A stretch of DNA of 64,000 nt from Planococcus salinarum (GCF_007004625.1 NZ_VIFV01000015.1:23484-87483), one strand, 5' to 3'. Positions 33,775-42,991 are shown, counted from the stretch's first letter. Numbers and translations are program-made. Notes: generated from the sequence alone by a model not told the origin.

Positions 33775-36141
33775 TTACTCGGCTTTGAGTGTTAAGGTCG
33801 ACCCTTCCGCCGAACCGTCGATTGGTGTTTCGTGATAATTGCCCTCGGCCCATTTATCGACCTGGTTATGGAAGAAATCCGACTTCATGTGGCCGCTGAG
33901 TCCCGGTCCGACGATGTGATGGGCACTCGACAAATCGGAAAGATCAGCGACAAAGCGCCAGGCCGCCCCGTGGTCGACATTGCCTTCATCATCAAACGCC
34001 GCTGCCTGCACCGTGATATTCGAACCACCGAGCGGCTGCGGATCCGGATTCAGGATGCTTTCGAATATGGCGGATGCTCCGGCAAGCGGATGCGGGAACG
34101 TCAGCTGATGATGCTCGCCCCATTGCCAGTCCCCATGGTCGTCTCCATATTCTTCTTCCACTTCCGAAAGACTCGTTGCAAGCGCATCTGTCAGCCATTT
34201 TCCGGCACCGCCGTATTCACTGACCCAGGCGCCATCGTTGCCGGCAAAAGAATCACGCAGCATCGCATCGGTAAGGTGATTTTTTCCGGGCATCAATTCA
34301 TAAACATCCTCCGGGAAGCTGTCCGCAAGCAAGGTGTGCGGCAGCTGTTTCATCCATTTATGGAACACGAGCGGGGCCGGCTGGTCGGCATGGTCGACTC
34401 CATCCCAATCGGCAAGCATCGTGAGCACCTCTTCGTACTCATCACTTTCTGTGCTCACTGCACGGATCATATCTTCCAAAAATTCTTCGGCATACAGGTT
34501 TTTCTGATCCATCTGCAGTTGCATCATATCTTCCGGCATCAAGTTGTCGGAGGCTTCCAGCACTTCCGCAATGCGCTCATAGCGATAAGGCTGCGCCCAA
34601 AAATCAGTGATATGGTGCTCATAGGAATCATCGACAATTTCATTGTTTGCTGTGGCAATAAACCCGCTTTCCGGATTCACGACCGTCGGCAGTTCGTCAA
34701 ACGGCACATAGCCTTCCCATCCGTACTCCGCTGAATCTCCCGGAACCGGCAATTGGCCATCCCCTGTTTTGCGGATGGGGATGCGGCCATTTGCTTTATA
34801 GGCGATGGTGCCATCGGTGGCAGCAAACACAAAGTTTTGGGCGGGAGCCTGAAAATCTTCCAGTGCAGTTTCAAACTCTTCCCAATCGGCGGCTTTATTG
34901 AATGCGAGAACCGCCTGCAGTTCAAGAGTCGGCTCGAGTGCAGTCCACTGCATCGAAAACAGCGCACCCGGTTCTTCTTCTTCGTAAAGCAGATCGGAAA
35001 TGATCGGGCCATGGCGCGTCACAATCACTTCAAAATCAATAGTTTCACCGTCTTTCACCCGGATTGGCTCTTTCCGGACTTCCGCCTGCTCCCATTCGCC
35101 TTCGTAGCGGAATTGGGTCGGGTCATCCGGATTCGGCGTTTCAATATAGAGATCCTGCACGTCCGGACCGACATTCGTCACGCCCCAGGCCACCTTTTCG
35201 TTGTGGCCGAGAATAATGCCCGGCACTCCCGCGAAAATAACACCACTCACGTTCTGCTCCGGAGAGCTCAGGTGCATCTGGTACCAGATCGAAGGCGTGC
35301 TCAATCCCAGGTGCGGATCATCCGCAAGCAGCGGCATGCCGCTTTCCGTTTTGTCACCGGACACGACCCAGTTATTGCTGCCGTTGAATTCGTTCGGCAC
35401 AAGTGAAGCATCAAATGCACCCGCGACTTTTACCTGGTTGCTGATATTGGCTTCAATAATTGCGGGGGCACCTTCCGGGTATTCGATGAACAATTCCCTT
35501 GCTTTGTCTTCCGGAAATTCACCGAGCGCCCAGTGGCGAACGGCAAGTGATGACCAATTGCCGCCCAGGTCATAGGCCATGAATTTGCCGATGGCCAGTG
35601 AATCGACCGGCGTCCATTCCTCCGGCTCGTAGCCGAGCAGGCTGAACTCGTAACTCAGCGTGTCATTTTCCTTTGCTTCCCCGATAAAAGCATTCACCCC
35701 TTCGGCGAACCACTCCAGCACCTGCTTCGACTCTGCATCGTAACCTTCCCATGATTTTTCAGCCGCATCGCGCAGGCTGAACGTGCGGAAGAATTTATCC
35801 GTATCAACGGCGGCTTCCCCGACTGCTTCAGCAAGCCGGCCGCTTGCCTGTCGACGTGACAAGTCCATCTGGAACAGACGGTCCTGTGCGACCACATACC
35901 CCTGGGCACGGTAAAGATCGGCATCGGACTGCGCTTCGATATGAGGCACCCCGATGTCATCCCGTATAACCGTTACGTCTTTATCCAGTATGGCCATATC
36001 CAATTCTCCGCTGATGACCGGTTTCGATTTTCCTATGTAAGCGTTCACATAAATAAGTCCAATAATGCCAATGGCCAGCAGGACCCCCAGAGTTCCCAAC
36101 ACCCACTTGAGCCAGTTTCTTCTTTTCGGCTTCTTATCCAT
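33775..36141 (-). CDS. Penicillin-acylase-family Ntn hydrolase, membrane-anchored
   Basis: A 788-residue exported amidase. The N terminus has a signal anchor (WLKWVLGTLGVLLAIGIIGLIYV). The precursor should self-cleave before Ser255 in NEFNGSNNWVVSGDKT, where Ser becomes the N-terminal nucleophile of the beta chain; the beta chain also has PLLADDPHLGLSTPSIWYQMHL and HNEKVAWGVTNVGPD as in the family. Substrates include beta-lactams and N-acyl-homoserine lactones, and it may also turn over cell-wall or lipid amides; which one cannot be told. Stand-alone gene with AAGGGGGAG upstream of ATG; no terminator is evident. Confidence 0.92.
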   Translation of the reverse strand: MDKKPKRRNWLKWVLGTLGVLLAIGIIGLIYVNAYIGKSKPVISGELDMAILDKDVTVIRDDIGVPHIEAQSDADLYRAQGYVVAQDRLFQMDLSRRQASGRLAEAVGEAAVDTDKFFRTFSLRDAAEKSWEGYDAESKQVLEWFAEGVNAFIGEAKENDTLSYEFSLLGYEPEEWTPVDSLAIGKFMAYDLGGNWSSLAVRHWALGEFPEDKARELFIEYPEGAPAIIEANISNQVKVAGAFDASLVPNEFNGSNNWVVSGDKTESGMPLLADDPHLGLSTPSIWYQMHLSSPEQNVSGVIFAGVPGIILGHNEKVAWGVTNVGPDVQDLYIETPNPDDPTQFRYEGEWEQAEVRKEPIRVKDGETIDFEVIVTRHGPIISDLLYEEEEPGALFSMQWTALEPTLELQAVLAFNKAADWEEFETALEDFQAPAQNFVFAATDGTIAYKANGRIPIRKTGDGQLPVPGDSAEYGWEGYVPFDELPTVVNPESGFIATANNEIVDDSYEHHITDFWAQPYRYERIAEVLEASDNLMPEDMMQLQMDQKNLYAEEFLEDMIRAVSTESDEYEEVLTMLADWDGVDHADQPAPLVFHKWMKQLPHTLLADSFPEDVYELMPGKNHLTDAMLRDSFAGNDGAWVSEYGGAGKWLTDALATSLSEVEEEYGDDHGDWQWGEHHQLTFPHPLAGASAIFESILNPDPQPLGGSNITVQAAAFDDEGNVDHGAAWRFVADLSDLSSAHHIVGPGLSGHMKSDFFHNQVDKWAEGNYHETPIDGSAEGSTLTLKAE

Positions 36142-36294
36142 TTTACTTTCTCCCCCTTTTCAACATCTTATTTTATTCGACTCCAATCCTGGGAATTCCT
36201 TCTATATCTTTCGAGACTCTTCTCGGCATAGGCTTGTCCAATGCGCCGAAGCATTCTATTTATGCTGATTCTCCAATTCAACTTATATATATAA

Positions 36295-36324
36295 AAACTA
36301 GCCCGCAATTTTGCGGGCTAGTTT
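36295..36324 (-). terminator. Terminator of the antiporter gene, overlapping its stop codon
   Basis: AAACTAGCCCGCAA / TTGCGGGCTAGTTT, 14-base arms with 2-base loop; on the minus strand followed by TTTTTATATA. The TAG stop is inside the stem. Confidence 0.9.
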
Positions 36325-37796
36325 ACGATGTCCTCTTCGCCGAGAACCATCTTCACTTTTGAAACTTGTTTTTTCTCCGTCAGGACATAGAGCACATCTC
36401 CGACCTTGAGTTTAGTTGTCCCGGTCGGCATGACGAGCCTGCCCGAACGGATGATTGCGCTGATCAAGGTCTGTTTCGGCAGGCCGATCGTCTGCACCAG
36501 CTGGCCGGCGAAAGGTGATTTGCTCGTCAATTCAACTTCGAGCATTTCCGCATTCGCTTTATCCATCGACACCAATTCCAGTGAATGGATGCGCTTTGGC
36601 GATGGCTTGCCGTTGAGCTTCAGCCTGTTGGCAACAAACGGAATTGTGGAACCCTGCAGCAACGCCGAGGTCAACACGATAAAGAAGACGACATTAAAGA
36701 ACAGGAAGCTGTTGTCCAGGCCGGCAAGCATCGGGAACGTCGCAAGGACGATCGGTACGGCACCGCGCAGTCCCGCCCACGACATGAACAGCTTTTCATT
36801 CAATGAATAATCGAAAAAGATCGTCGAGGCGAAAACCGCAATCGGACGAGCGATAAAGATCAATACCAGCGACAGGATCAGGCCTTTCCAGATCAGGTCC
36901 CATTCAGCCAACTGGCTCGGGAAAACGAGAAGGCCGAGAATGACGAACATCAGAATCTGCATGAGCCACGCAAGCCCTTCATTGAAACTGATGATTGAGT
37001 AGCTGTGCGTCAGGTCCCGCGTCCCGATGACAAGCGCCGCCAGGTAAACGGCCAACAGCCCGCTGCCTCCAAGAATTGCCGTCAAACTGTAGATGAAAAT
37101 AGCGAAACCGACAGACAGCACTGCATAAAGTCCGGAAGCATTCAATTTGATCCGGTTTATCGTCCATGAAGCGAATAACCCAAGAACAAGCCCGAGAACC
37201 GCTCCGACGCCCATCTGCAGTACAAAACTGCCGAGCATTGTAAAGACGGAGGCTTCAGGCGTGAGGATCAACTGGATAATCGCAATCGTCAGGAACATCG
37301 CCATCGGGTCGTTGGTTCCGGATTCTGCTTCCAGTGTAGAAGAAATTCTTCCTTTGATATTTTGGCCGGCAAGCACCGAGAATACAGCGGCCGCATCCGT
37401 GGATCCCACAATCGATCCCAGAAGCAGCGCTTCAAGGACTGAAATGTCTAAAACGTAATATGCAGCGAATGCTACTACCGCGGTTGTAATGAGGACCCCG
37501 AGTGTGGCCAGCACAAGAGAAGTGCCGAGCACGGGCCGTATATTTTTCCACTGGGTCTGCAAACCGCCTTCAAAGAGGATAATAATCAAAGCGAAGACGC
37601 CGACAAGCTGGGCAATCTCTGCGCTGGAGAAGTAGATGAGTCCGGTTATGTCACTGCCGAGAATCATTCCGATGACCATGAAGAGAACGAGGGAAGGGAC
37701 GCCGGCGCGTGCTGAAACTTTTGTCATCAGCACACCCATCAACAGGAAAGCGCCGCTAATCAGGATGATTCCGTTAATTGTATAGTCGATCACCAT
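36318..37796 (-). CDS. CPA1-family cation/proton antiporter with TrkA_C domain (NhaP2-like)
   Basis: A 492-residue K+(Na+)/H+ antiporter: about 12 membrane helices with FEGGLQTQWKNIRP, LEALLLGSIVGSTDAAAVFSVL (the conserved Asp-Ala-Ala in the ion site), AESGTNDPMAMFL and WAGLRGAVPIVLATFP, followed by a soluble TrkA_C (RCK_C) regulatory domain (ELTSKSPFAGQLVQTIGLPKQTLISAIIR...). It exports excess K+ or Na+ and supports pH and osmotic homeostasis. The ATG at 37796 is preferred (GGGAG 3 bases upstream, with a GTG 6 bases from it also possible); an upstream TTG start has no site. A sigma-A-like -10 (TATAAT) lies upstream. A terminator overlaps the stop. Confidence 0.88.
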   Translation of the reverse strand: MVIDYTINGIILISGAFLLMGVLMTKVSARAGVPSLVLFMVIGMILGSDITGLIYFSSAEIAQLVGVFALIIILFEGGLQTQWKNIRPVLGTSLVLATLGVLITTAVVAFAAYYVLDISVLEALLLGSIVGSTDAAAVFSVLAGQNIKGRISSTLEAESGTNDPMAMFLTIAIIQLILTPEASVFTMLGSFVLQMGVGAVLGLVLGLFASWTINRIKLNASGLYAVLSVGFAIFIYSLTAILGGSGLLAVYLAALVIGTRDLTHSYSIISFNEGLAWLMQILMFVILGLLVFPSQLAEWDLIWKGLILSLVLIFIARPIAVFASTIFFDYSLNEKLFMSWAGLRGAVPIVLATFPMLAGLDNSFLFFNVVFFIVLTSALLQGSTIPFVANRLKLNGKPSPKRIHSLELVSMDKANAEMLEVELTSKSPFAGQLVQTIGLPKQTLISAIIRSGRLVMPTGTTKLKVGDVLYVLTEKKQVSKVKMVLGEEDIVN

Positions 37797-37846
37797 CAGC
37801 TCCCAGGTTTTTTTACTATTCAATTATAGCATAATTTTAGCCTATT

Positions 37847-37881
37847 AAAAAAACGGGAACGCCTTTTCCAAGGATTCCCGT
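37847..37881 (-). terminator. Terminator of murB
   Basis: Minus strand: ACGGGAA, AAGG / CCTT, TTCCCGT with small internal bulge, followed by TTTTTTT. Confidence 0.7.
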
Positions 37882-37888
37882 AGTTCTC

Positions 37889-38806
37889 TTACACTGTGTC
37901 GTCACCGACAATTTTCACTTCAAGTTCCAAGTCGATGCCGAATTTTTCACGTACTGCCGACTTCACCATGTTAATCGTCTGGATGTAATCATTGGCTGTG
38001 GCATTGTTTTTATTGACGATAAATCCTGCATGCTTCATCGAAACTTCCGCTCCGCCAAAACCTTTGCCCTGCAACCCGCTTTCCTGTATCAGCTTGCCGG
38101 CAAAATTGCCCGGAGGACGCTTGAATACACTGCCAGCTGAAGGAAATTCAAGTGGCTGCTTTGATTCGCGTTGATGGGTAAGGTCGGCCATTTTTGCATC
38201 AATTACGTTCTGATCGCCTCTTTCGAGATTGAATTCAGCTGAAAGGACATAATAGCCTTTCTTCGTAATGACACTTTTGCGGTAGTCCATCTCAAGTTCT
38301 TCTTTGGACAAGACGAACTTTTCCCCTTCGCGGGTCAGGACTGTCGCCTGGACAATAATGTCCTTGATCTCGCCGCCATAGGCTCCGGCATTCATCGCCA
38401 TCGCCCCGCCGACCGAGCCGGGTATGCCACAGGCGAATTCAAAGCCCGTTAAGGTATGGCTGGCTGCCGCCTTTGAAACTTCCTTGATGTTTGCACCGCC
38501 CTGTGCATAAACACCAAGCCCGTCGATGCGGATCTCGTTGAGGCTTTTCAGGTTCAGGACGATTCCGCGGACACCCCCGTCACGCACTACCATATTGGAA
38601 CCGTTCCCCAGCATCAACAATGGAACTTCATTTTCAAAAGCATATTTTACTGTATAAGCAGTTTCATCTTCATTCGTAGGTGCTACAAAAATATCAGCCG
38701 GTCCGCCCATTTTTGTCAATGTATGCAGATGAAGCGGTTCGTCGATTTTCACGTGGCTGTCCGCCACAAATCGGCGTAGGTCTGATAACCATCTTTCTTT
38801 CGTCAT
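37889..38806 (-). CDS. murB: UDP-N-acetylenolpyruvoylglucosamine reductase
   Basis: A 305-residue FAD enzyme that reduces UDP-GlcNAc-enolpyruvate to UDP-MurNAc with NADPH in peptidoglycan synthesis. It has the type-II MurB layout: TKMGGPADIFVAP, LGNGSNMVVRDGGVRGIVLNL, GIPGSVGGAMAMNAGAYGGEI, SAGSVFKRPPGNFAGKLI and a C-terminal KHAGFIVNKNNATANDYI. The ATG at 38806 is chosen because AGAAGGG lies upstream and the longer in-frame TTG start is too close. Stand-alone gene, unlike its usual place in division clusters. Confidence 0.95.
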   Translation of the reverse strand: MTKERWLSDLRRFVADSHVKIDEPLHLHTLTKMGGPADIFVAPTNEDETAYTVKYAFENEVPLLMLGNGSNMVVRDGGVRGIVLNLKSLNEIRIDGLGVYAQGGANIKEVSKAAASHTLTGFEFACGIPGSVGGAMAMNAGAYGGEIKDIIVQATVLTREGEKFVLSKEELEMDYRKSVITKKGYYVLSAEFNLERGDQNVIDAKMADLTHQRESKQPLEFPSAGSVFKRPPGNFAGKLIQESGLQGKGFGGAEVSMKHAGFIVNKNNATANDYIQTINMVKSAVREKFGIDLELEVKIVGDDTV

Positions 38807-39011
38807 CCCAAGCAAATCCCTTCTAAACGTTTAACTTCTAATAGTATCCGATTTTATCAGTCATTTGACAAGCGTTTGCAGCCACTTACGTACAAAAGTC
38901 CAATAAAAATTTTATCTTGAATTCGAGAATATTTAATTAAAGTATATTGACATCATAGTTTTATTGTTCTATAGTTTGGCTGGACATTAAAAAAATTGGA
39001 GGAATTTAAAC

Positions 39012-39536
39012 ATGAAAAAATGGACAGTAGACGCAGCACATTCGGAAATCGGTTTCTCAGTAAAGCATATGATGGTATCAAAAGTAAAAGGCTCTTTCGC
39101 ATCATACGATGCTCAAGTGGAAGGTGACGAAACGGATATTCAAAACGCATTGATCGATTTCAAAATCGACGTGGCAAGCATCAACACGAACAATGCAGAC
39201 CGCGACAACCACCTGCGTTCAGCCGACTTCTTCGATGCCGAGCAGCATCCGCATATCACATTCAAAGCAAACGAAATCGCTAAAAAAGGCGATGACGAGT
39301 ATGAGTTGACTGGCGACCTGACGATGAAAGGCGTTACGCGCCTGGCCACTTTTGACGTGGAATACGGCGGCAAAGGAACCAACCCATGGGGCGTGGAAGT
39401 TGTGGCTTTCAGCGGCGAAGGCAAAGTAAACCGCAAAGATTTCGGTCTTACCTGGAACCAGACGCTTGAAACAGGCGGCGTATTGGTCGGCGAAGACATC
39501 AAGATCTCGCTGGAATTGCAAGCGAATCCGGCATAA
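39012..39536 (+). CDS. YceI-like polyisoprenoid-binding family protein
   Basis: A 174-residue lipocalin-like beta-barrel protein of the YceI family. The N-terminal WTVDAAHSEIGFSVKHMMVSKVKGSF and the conserved FDAEQHPHITFKA and GDLTMKGVTRLATFDVEY segments are diagnostic. In TT1927b-type structures the barrel binds a polyprenoid (known); there is no signal peptide here, so it is cytosolic. Role unknown. GGAGGAATTTAAAC gives a strong ribosome binding site. The transcript ends at a bidirectional terminator. Confidence 0.93.
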   Translation: MKKWTVDAAHSEIGFSVKHMMVSKVKGSFASYDAQVEGDETDIQNALIDFKIDVASINTNNADRDNHLRSADFFDAEQHPHITFKANEIAKKGDDEYELTGDLTMKGVTRLATFDVEYGGKGTNPWGVEVVAFSGEGKVNRKDFGLTWNQTLETGGVLVGEDIKISLELQANPA

Positions 39537-39594
39537 GAAAAGCGACGGCGCGAGCACTCTTCCCTATAAATCCTTTACTTTCTTATCATTAATA

Positions 39595-39629
39595 AAAGGA
39601 GCTGCAGATTAAACTGCAGCTCCTTTTTT
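39595..39629. terminator. Bidirectional terminator between yceI and the Rieske oxidoreductase
   Basis: AAAGGAGCTGCAG / CTGCAGCTCCTTT, 13-base arms with a 6-base loop, then TTTTTT. The 5' end of an R1 repeat (AAGAAAAGCGACGGCGCGAG) lies just before it. Confidence 0.92.
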
Positions 39630-39650
39630 GCTTTTTATTCATATAATTAA

Positions 39651-41198
39651 TTACTCTTCAAGCCGCTTCAGCGGTTTAACGGCCGGGCCTTCCAGCACTT
39701 CGCCCGTATAGGAGAAGCGGGAACCGTGGCACGGGCAATCCCATGATCGTTCGGCGTCATTCCACTTCGTTTCGCAGCCCAGATGTGTGCAGGTGGTATC
39801 GACCAGATGGAGCTGGCCGTATTGGTCCCGGTAGCCTCCCGCAGCGCCTTTCGTGGTTTTGACGCTTGCACCTTCCCCTTTTTCGAGGGAGTCGGCTGTC
39901 TTCGTCGGCCGTTGCAATTTGCCTTTGACCAATTCTTTCGCAACAGACGCATTGTCTTTTGCAAAGCTTGCCATATCGGCCGGTTTCATCTTCGTGCGGG
40001 TCGGATCGTATAGTGATGCGTAACGGTTTTCATTGCCCAGAATCTGATCACGCAGAAGCATTCCCGCTAGCGCTCCATGAGTCATGCCCCATTTATGGAA
40101 GCCTGTCGCCACCAGAATGTTTTCGTAGCCCACGGTGCTTGTACCGATATAAGGAATTTTATCGAGCGTTGTCATATCCTGCGCCGACCAGCGATATGGT
40201 ATGGTTTCCACGCCAAAATACTTGTCTCCCCATTCCGCCAGCTTTTTATAGTTTTCCATCGTATCGCCTTTATGCTTTCCGGATCCATGGTCTTCGCCGC
40301 CGATCAGCAGCAGCCGTTCCCCATTTCCATCTGTGGCATAACGCAGTGAACGGCTCGGCAGGTCGGTACTGATATACATGTGCTTCGGCATGTCGCCTTT
40401 CACTTTTGCCGCCACCACATAGGAACGTTCCACTGACATTCTGGCAAAATACATGCCGTCTGTGTCATTGAACGGGTAATGCGTTGCCACAATCACTTTG
40501 TCACAGGAAAGATGGGACATGTTTTCCGTTTGGATCACCGGATTGTTTTTGCTGAGAATTTTCAACGCACGTGTTTTTTCATAAATGGTGCCGCCGAGGC
40601 GTTCGAATTCTTTTACGAGCCCTGCCAGGAATTTTACCGGATGGAATTGCGCCTGCCCGCGCATGACGATGGCTTCTTTCACATCAAACGGCAGGTCCAT
40701 TTCTTCTTTCGCCAGTCCCCCGGGTATTCCGAGCTGCCGGTATGCCTCCGCTTCCTGCTCAATCAATTTTGCACCGGCCGCCGTATTTGCGTATACGAAC
40801 GCATCATGATGTTCAAAATCACAGTCAATGCCAAGTTCGACAGCCATATTTTTTATAAATTCCAGGCCTTCCATATTGGCGTCAAAATATTTTTTCGCTT
40901 CAATTTCTCCGGACATTTTAATCAATGTTGAATAAATCAGGTCGTGCTGTGCCGAAACTTTCGCAGTCGTGTAGCCTGTAACGCCATCCACTAATTTGTC
41001 CGCCTCGATCAGCGTTACCTTTTTCCCTGCTTTCGCCAATAAATAAGCACTGATGATGCCTGCAATGCCGCCACCGACCACACCCACTTCCGTCGACTCG
41101 TTTTTCTGCAGCTGCGGATAATCAGCTATCTCCTCAAACTCGCGCCAGTATGACTTTTTCGATTCCGGTATCTGTCTGTTTTCACTGTTCATCGTCAT
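39651..41198 (-). CDS. yhfW: FAD oxidoreductase with C-terminal Rieske domain (YhfW-like)
   Basis: A 515-residue protein. The N-terminal DAO-type FAD domain starts with EVGVVGGGIAGIISAYLLAKAGKKVTLIEAD; the C-terminal ~60 residues form a Rieske domain with CTHLGCETKW and CPCHGSRFSYTGEVLEGPAVKPL, the two Cys-His pairs that hold a 2Fe-2S cluster. This matches B. subtilis YhfW. It probably transfers electrons from a small amine or carbon substrate to the cluster; the substrate is unknown. GGAGG lies 6 bases before ATG. A sigma-B-like promoter lies upstream (seen). Confidence 0.9.
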   Translation of the reverse strand: MTMNSENRQIPESKKSYWREFEEIADYPQLQKNESTEVGVVGGGIAGIISAYLLAKAGKKVTLIEADKLVDGVTGYTTAKVSAQHDLIYSTLIKMSGEIEAKKYFDANMEGLEFIKNMAVELGIDCDFEHHDAFVYANTAAGAKLIEQEAEAYRQLGIPGGLAKEEMDLPFDVKEAIVMRGQAQFHPVKFLAGLVKEFERLGGTIYEKTRALKILSKNNPVIQTENMSHLSCDKVIVATHYPFNDTDGMYFARMSVERSYVVAAKVKGDMPKHMYISTDLPSRSLRYATDGNGERLLLIGGEDHGSGKHKGDTMENYKKLAEWGDKYFGVETIPYRWSAQDMTTLDKIPYIGTSTVGYENILVATGFHKWGMTHGALAGMLLRDQILGNENRYASLYDPTRTKMKPADMASFAKDNASVAKELVKGKLQRPTKTADSLEKGEGASVKTTKGAAGGYRDQYGQLHLVDTTCTHLGCETKWNDAERSWDCPCHGSRFSYTGEVLEGPAVKPLKRLEE

Positions 41199-41232
41199 CT
41201 GATACCTCCTATTATTGTCATTTACCTCTTAT

Positions 41233-41257
41233 GTACCCTTACCTCCGAAAAATAAGC
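41233..41257 (-). promoter_or_regulatory. Possible sigma-B-type promoter for the Rieske oxidoreductase gene
   Basis: Minus strand: GCTTAT, 13 bases, GGGTAC; -35 at 4 of 6 and -10 at 5 of 6, 35 bases upstream of the start. Confidence 0.4.
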
Positions 41258-41264
41258 GTAAAGA

Positions 41265-41298
41265 AAAACCCGGAAACGCTGGCGCGTTTCCGGGTTTT
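41265..41298 (-). terminator. Terminator of the azoreductase gene
   Basis: AAAACCCGGAAACGC / GCGTTTCCGGGTTTT, 15-base perfect arms with a 4-base loop, 13 bases after the stop. Confidence 0.93.
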
Positions 41299-41310
41299 GG
41301 GAATCTCTTA

Positions 41311-41940
41311 TTAAACTCTCGCTTTTTCAAATGATTGAGCCATTTCTTCAACGCGTTTCATGCCGTCTTCGATGATTTCCTGCGCTTTGTCAGGATACAT
41401 ATTGTGGCCTTCGATAATCACTTCTTCGATGTCTTCGATGCCGAAGAAATTCATGATCATACGAATATAATTGACGCTCATTTCACTTGGCGCCATTTCC
41501 GGAGTCGAGTAAACGCCTCCGCGTGCATTGAGGATAATGACTTTCTTTTCCGGCACAAGGCCTTGTGGACCTTCTTCCGTATATTTGAACGTTACACCTG
41601 CACGGTAGACATAATCGATGAATGTCTGAAGCGGCGCCGGTATTGTCTTATTCCATAACGGGAATGCGAATACGACCACATCAGCATCAAGGAAGGCGTC
41701 CATCGCTTTGTTGGCTGCAGTCAAAATGCGCTGTTCGATGTCGTTCAATTCTTCAGCCTGTGCAGACTTCTGCATAGCGTCGAAGAAATCCTGGCCGAAA
41801 TATGGCATATCTTCCTTGAAGACGTCAAACGTTTTTATGTTTGCATCCGTTCCTACATTGTCCATGAATACGTCGTACATTTTACTTGAAACACCCTCTG
41901 AAGCCGGGCGGTTATTGGCTTTTACAACTAACACGTTCAT
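41311..41940 (-). CDS. azoR: FMN-dependent NADH-azoreductase
   Basis: A 209-residue flavodoxin-fold enzyme that reduces azo compounds and quinones with NAD(P)H. The FMN loop KANNRPASEGVSSKMYDVFMD, the core VVVFAFPLWNKTIPAPLQTFIDYVYRAGVTFKYTEEGPQGL and LNARGGVYSTPEMAPSEMSVNYIRMIMNFFGI are the signatures of Bacillales AzoR/AcpD. Function in vivo is probably quinone detoxification. AAAGGAG upstream of ATG. It stands alone between a terminator and the DsbA-like gene. Confidence 0.95.
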   Translation of the reverse strand: MNVLVVKANNRPASEGVSSKMYDVFMDNVGTDANIKTFDVFKEDMPYFGQDFFDAMQKSAQAEELNDIEQRILTAANKAMDAFLDADVVVFAFPLWNKTIPAPLQTFIDYVYRAGVTFKYTEEGPQGLVPEKKVIILNARGGVYSTPEMAPSEMSVNYIRMIMNFFGIEDIEEVIIEGHNMYPDKAQEIIEDGMKRVEEMAQSFEKARV

Positions 41941-42043
41941 TATTCCAAAACTCCTTTATATCCTAATGTTATTTATCTCAAATTAAAGACTTTATTAGTT
42001 TAATCAGTAATTGGATTGAAGTCAAACAGGCTGCTCAAAGGAT

Positions 42044-42760
42044 TCAATCCGAGTTGCAGGAATCTCCGGTGCAGTAACTTGTCTCTTTGTTGCCAAGCGG
42101 TTTCAGAGCTGGGCGCAAGCCTTCTTCATCTGCAATCTGCTTGAGCGAATCGGCGAATGCCTCCAATGGCTGGGCACCGGAAATGGCATATTTGCGGTTG
42201 ATGACGAAAAACGGAACGCCCTGCACGCCCAATTGGCCTGCTTCCGCAATATCCTGTTCGACGTCTTTCATAAAGTCGTCAGATTCCAACACGAGTTTCG
42301 CTTCGTTGCGCGGCAAGCCGACCGCCTCCGCGTTATCCAGCAATACATCATGTTTGCCGATATTTTCAGCCTTGATGAAATAACCTTTGAGCAACTGTTC
42401 AGTCAGCGCTGCATCCCGGCCCTGAGTTTCCGCCCATTTCACGAGACGGTGTGCCGCAAGCGTATTCGCCTGGACCATATTGTCAAAATCATATTCCAGG
42501 CCGACTTGTTGGGCATGCTGCGCCACGCCTTTGGACATTTCTTTTGCCTGCTCCACGGATTGCCCGAATTTCGCAGCCAAACTTTCATATACAGGAACGT
42601 TGGTATCCTCAGGAGTCGTCGGATCCAACTGATAAGCTTTAAATGTAACTTCGGCCTGATTATTAAAGCCGGTTTTTAACAGGGCCTGTTCCAGTGTGCG
42701 TTTGCCTATGTAACAAAAAGGGCACACATAGTCAGACCAGATTTCTATTTTTAACATCAT
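42044..42760 (-). CDS. DsbA-family (FrnE/YwbO-like) oxidoreductase
   Basis: A 238-residue thioredoxin-fold protein of the DsbA/FrnE group: LKIEIWSDYVCPFCYIGKRTLEQAL (active site CPFC) at the N terminus, AHRLVKWAETQGRD in the middle and GVQGVPFFVINRKYAISGAQP near the end, with the cis-Pro loop GVPFFV. The C terminus carries two extra cysteines (SYCTGDSC). It is cytosolic (no signal peptide) and matches B. subtilis YwbO; a role in disulfide exchange or polyketide-type isomerisation is inferred only. AGGTGA upstream of ATG. Confidence 0.9.
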   Translation of the reverse strand: MMLKIEIWSDYVCPFCYIGKRTLEQALLKTGFNNQAEVTFKAYQLDPTTPEDTNVPVYESLAAKFGQSVEQAKEMSKGVAQHAQQVGLEYDFDNMVQANTLAAHRLVKWAETQGRDAALTEQLLKGYFIKAENIGKHDVLLDNAEAVGLPRNEAKLVLESDDFMKDVEQDIAEAGQLGVQGVPFFVINRKYAISGAQPLEAFADSLKQIADEEGLRPALKPLGNKETSYCTGDSCNSD

Positions 42761-42824
42761 AATTCACCTCGCCACTTACTATAGCAACCAAAAATCCCGT
42801 GCTCAATATTTCTGCTTATAGACA

Positions 42825-42943
42825 AGAAAAGCGGAGGCGCCCGTTTAGCTCTGAAAGGCATAAGACGGAATAGCGGAGCGGCGTCCTTTGCCGCATAGGA
42901 AGGACAGCTTAAGTCCGAGGAGTTGGCCGTTGAAGACTAGACA
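42825..42943 (+). repeat. Dispersed repeat R1, copy e1 (plus orientation)
   Basis: Full copy: AGAAAAGCGGAGGCGCCCG start, TTAGCTCTGAAAGGCATAAG, a GCGGCG/GCCGC hairpin, TTAAGTCCGAGGAGTTGGCC, and the variant end ACTAGACAC. Full-length copies in the window share both ends. Confidence 0.88.
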
Positions 42944-42948
42944 CTAGA

Positions 42949-42991
42949 CCGGCTTATGCCCCGAAGAGCTGGGCCGCCGGAGTCTGGACAC
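42949..42991 (+). repeat. Dispersed repeat R1, partial copies e2 and e3 (plus orientation)
   Basis: The 3' third of a second unit (CTTATGCCCCGAAGAGCTGG...TCTGGACACC) follows e1, and from 42995 the 5' end of a third unit (GAAAAGCGACGGCGCGG) begins. Together e1-e3 fill most of the 369-base gap between the DsbA-like gene and ppaC. Confidence 0.7.

Noticed and set aside
33661..33780. Possible fluoride riboswitch upstream of the crcB pair (CGCCTAC near the 3' side looked promising)
   Set aside because: The conserved 5' GGNGATGG and the pseudoknot-forming bases are absent on the minus strand; the element is instead a short ATTCCGC/GCGGAAT hairpin shared with 20458.
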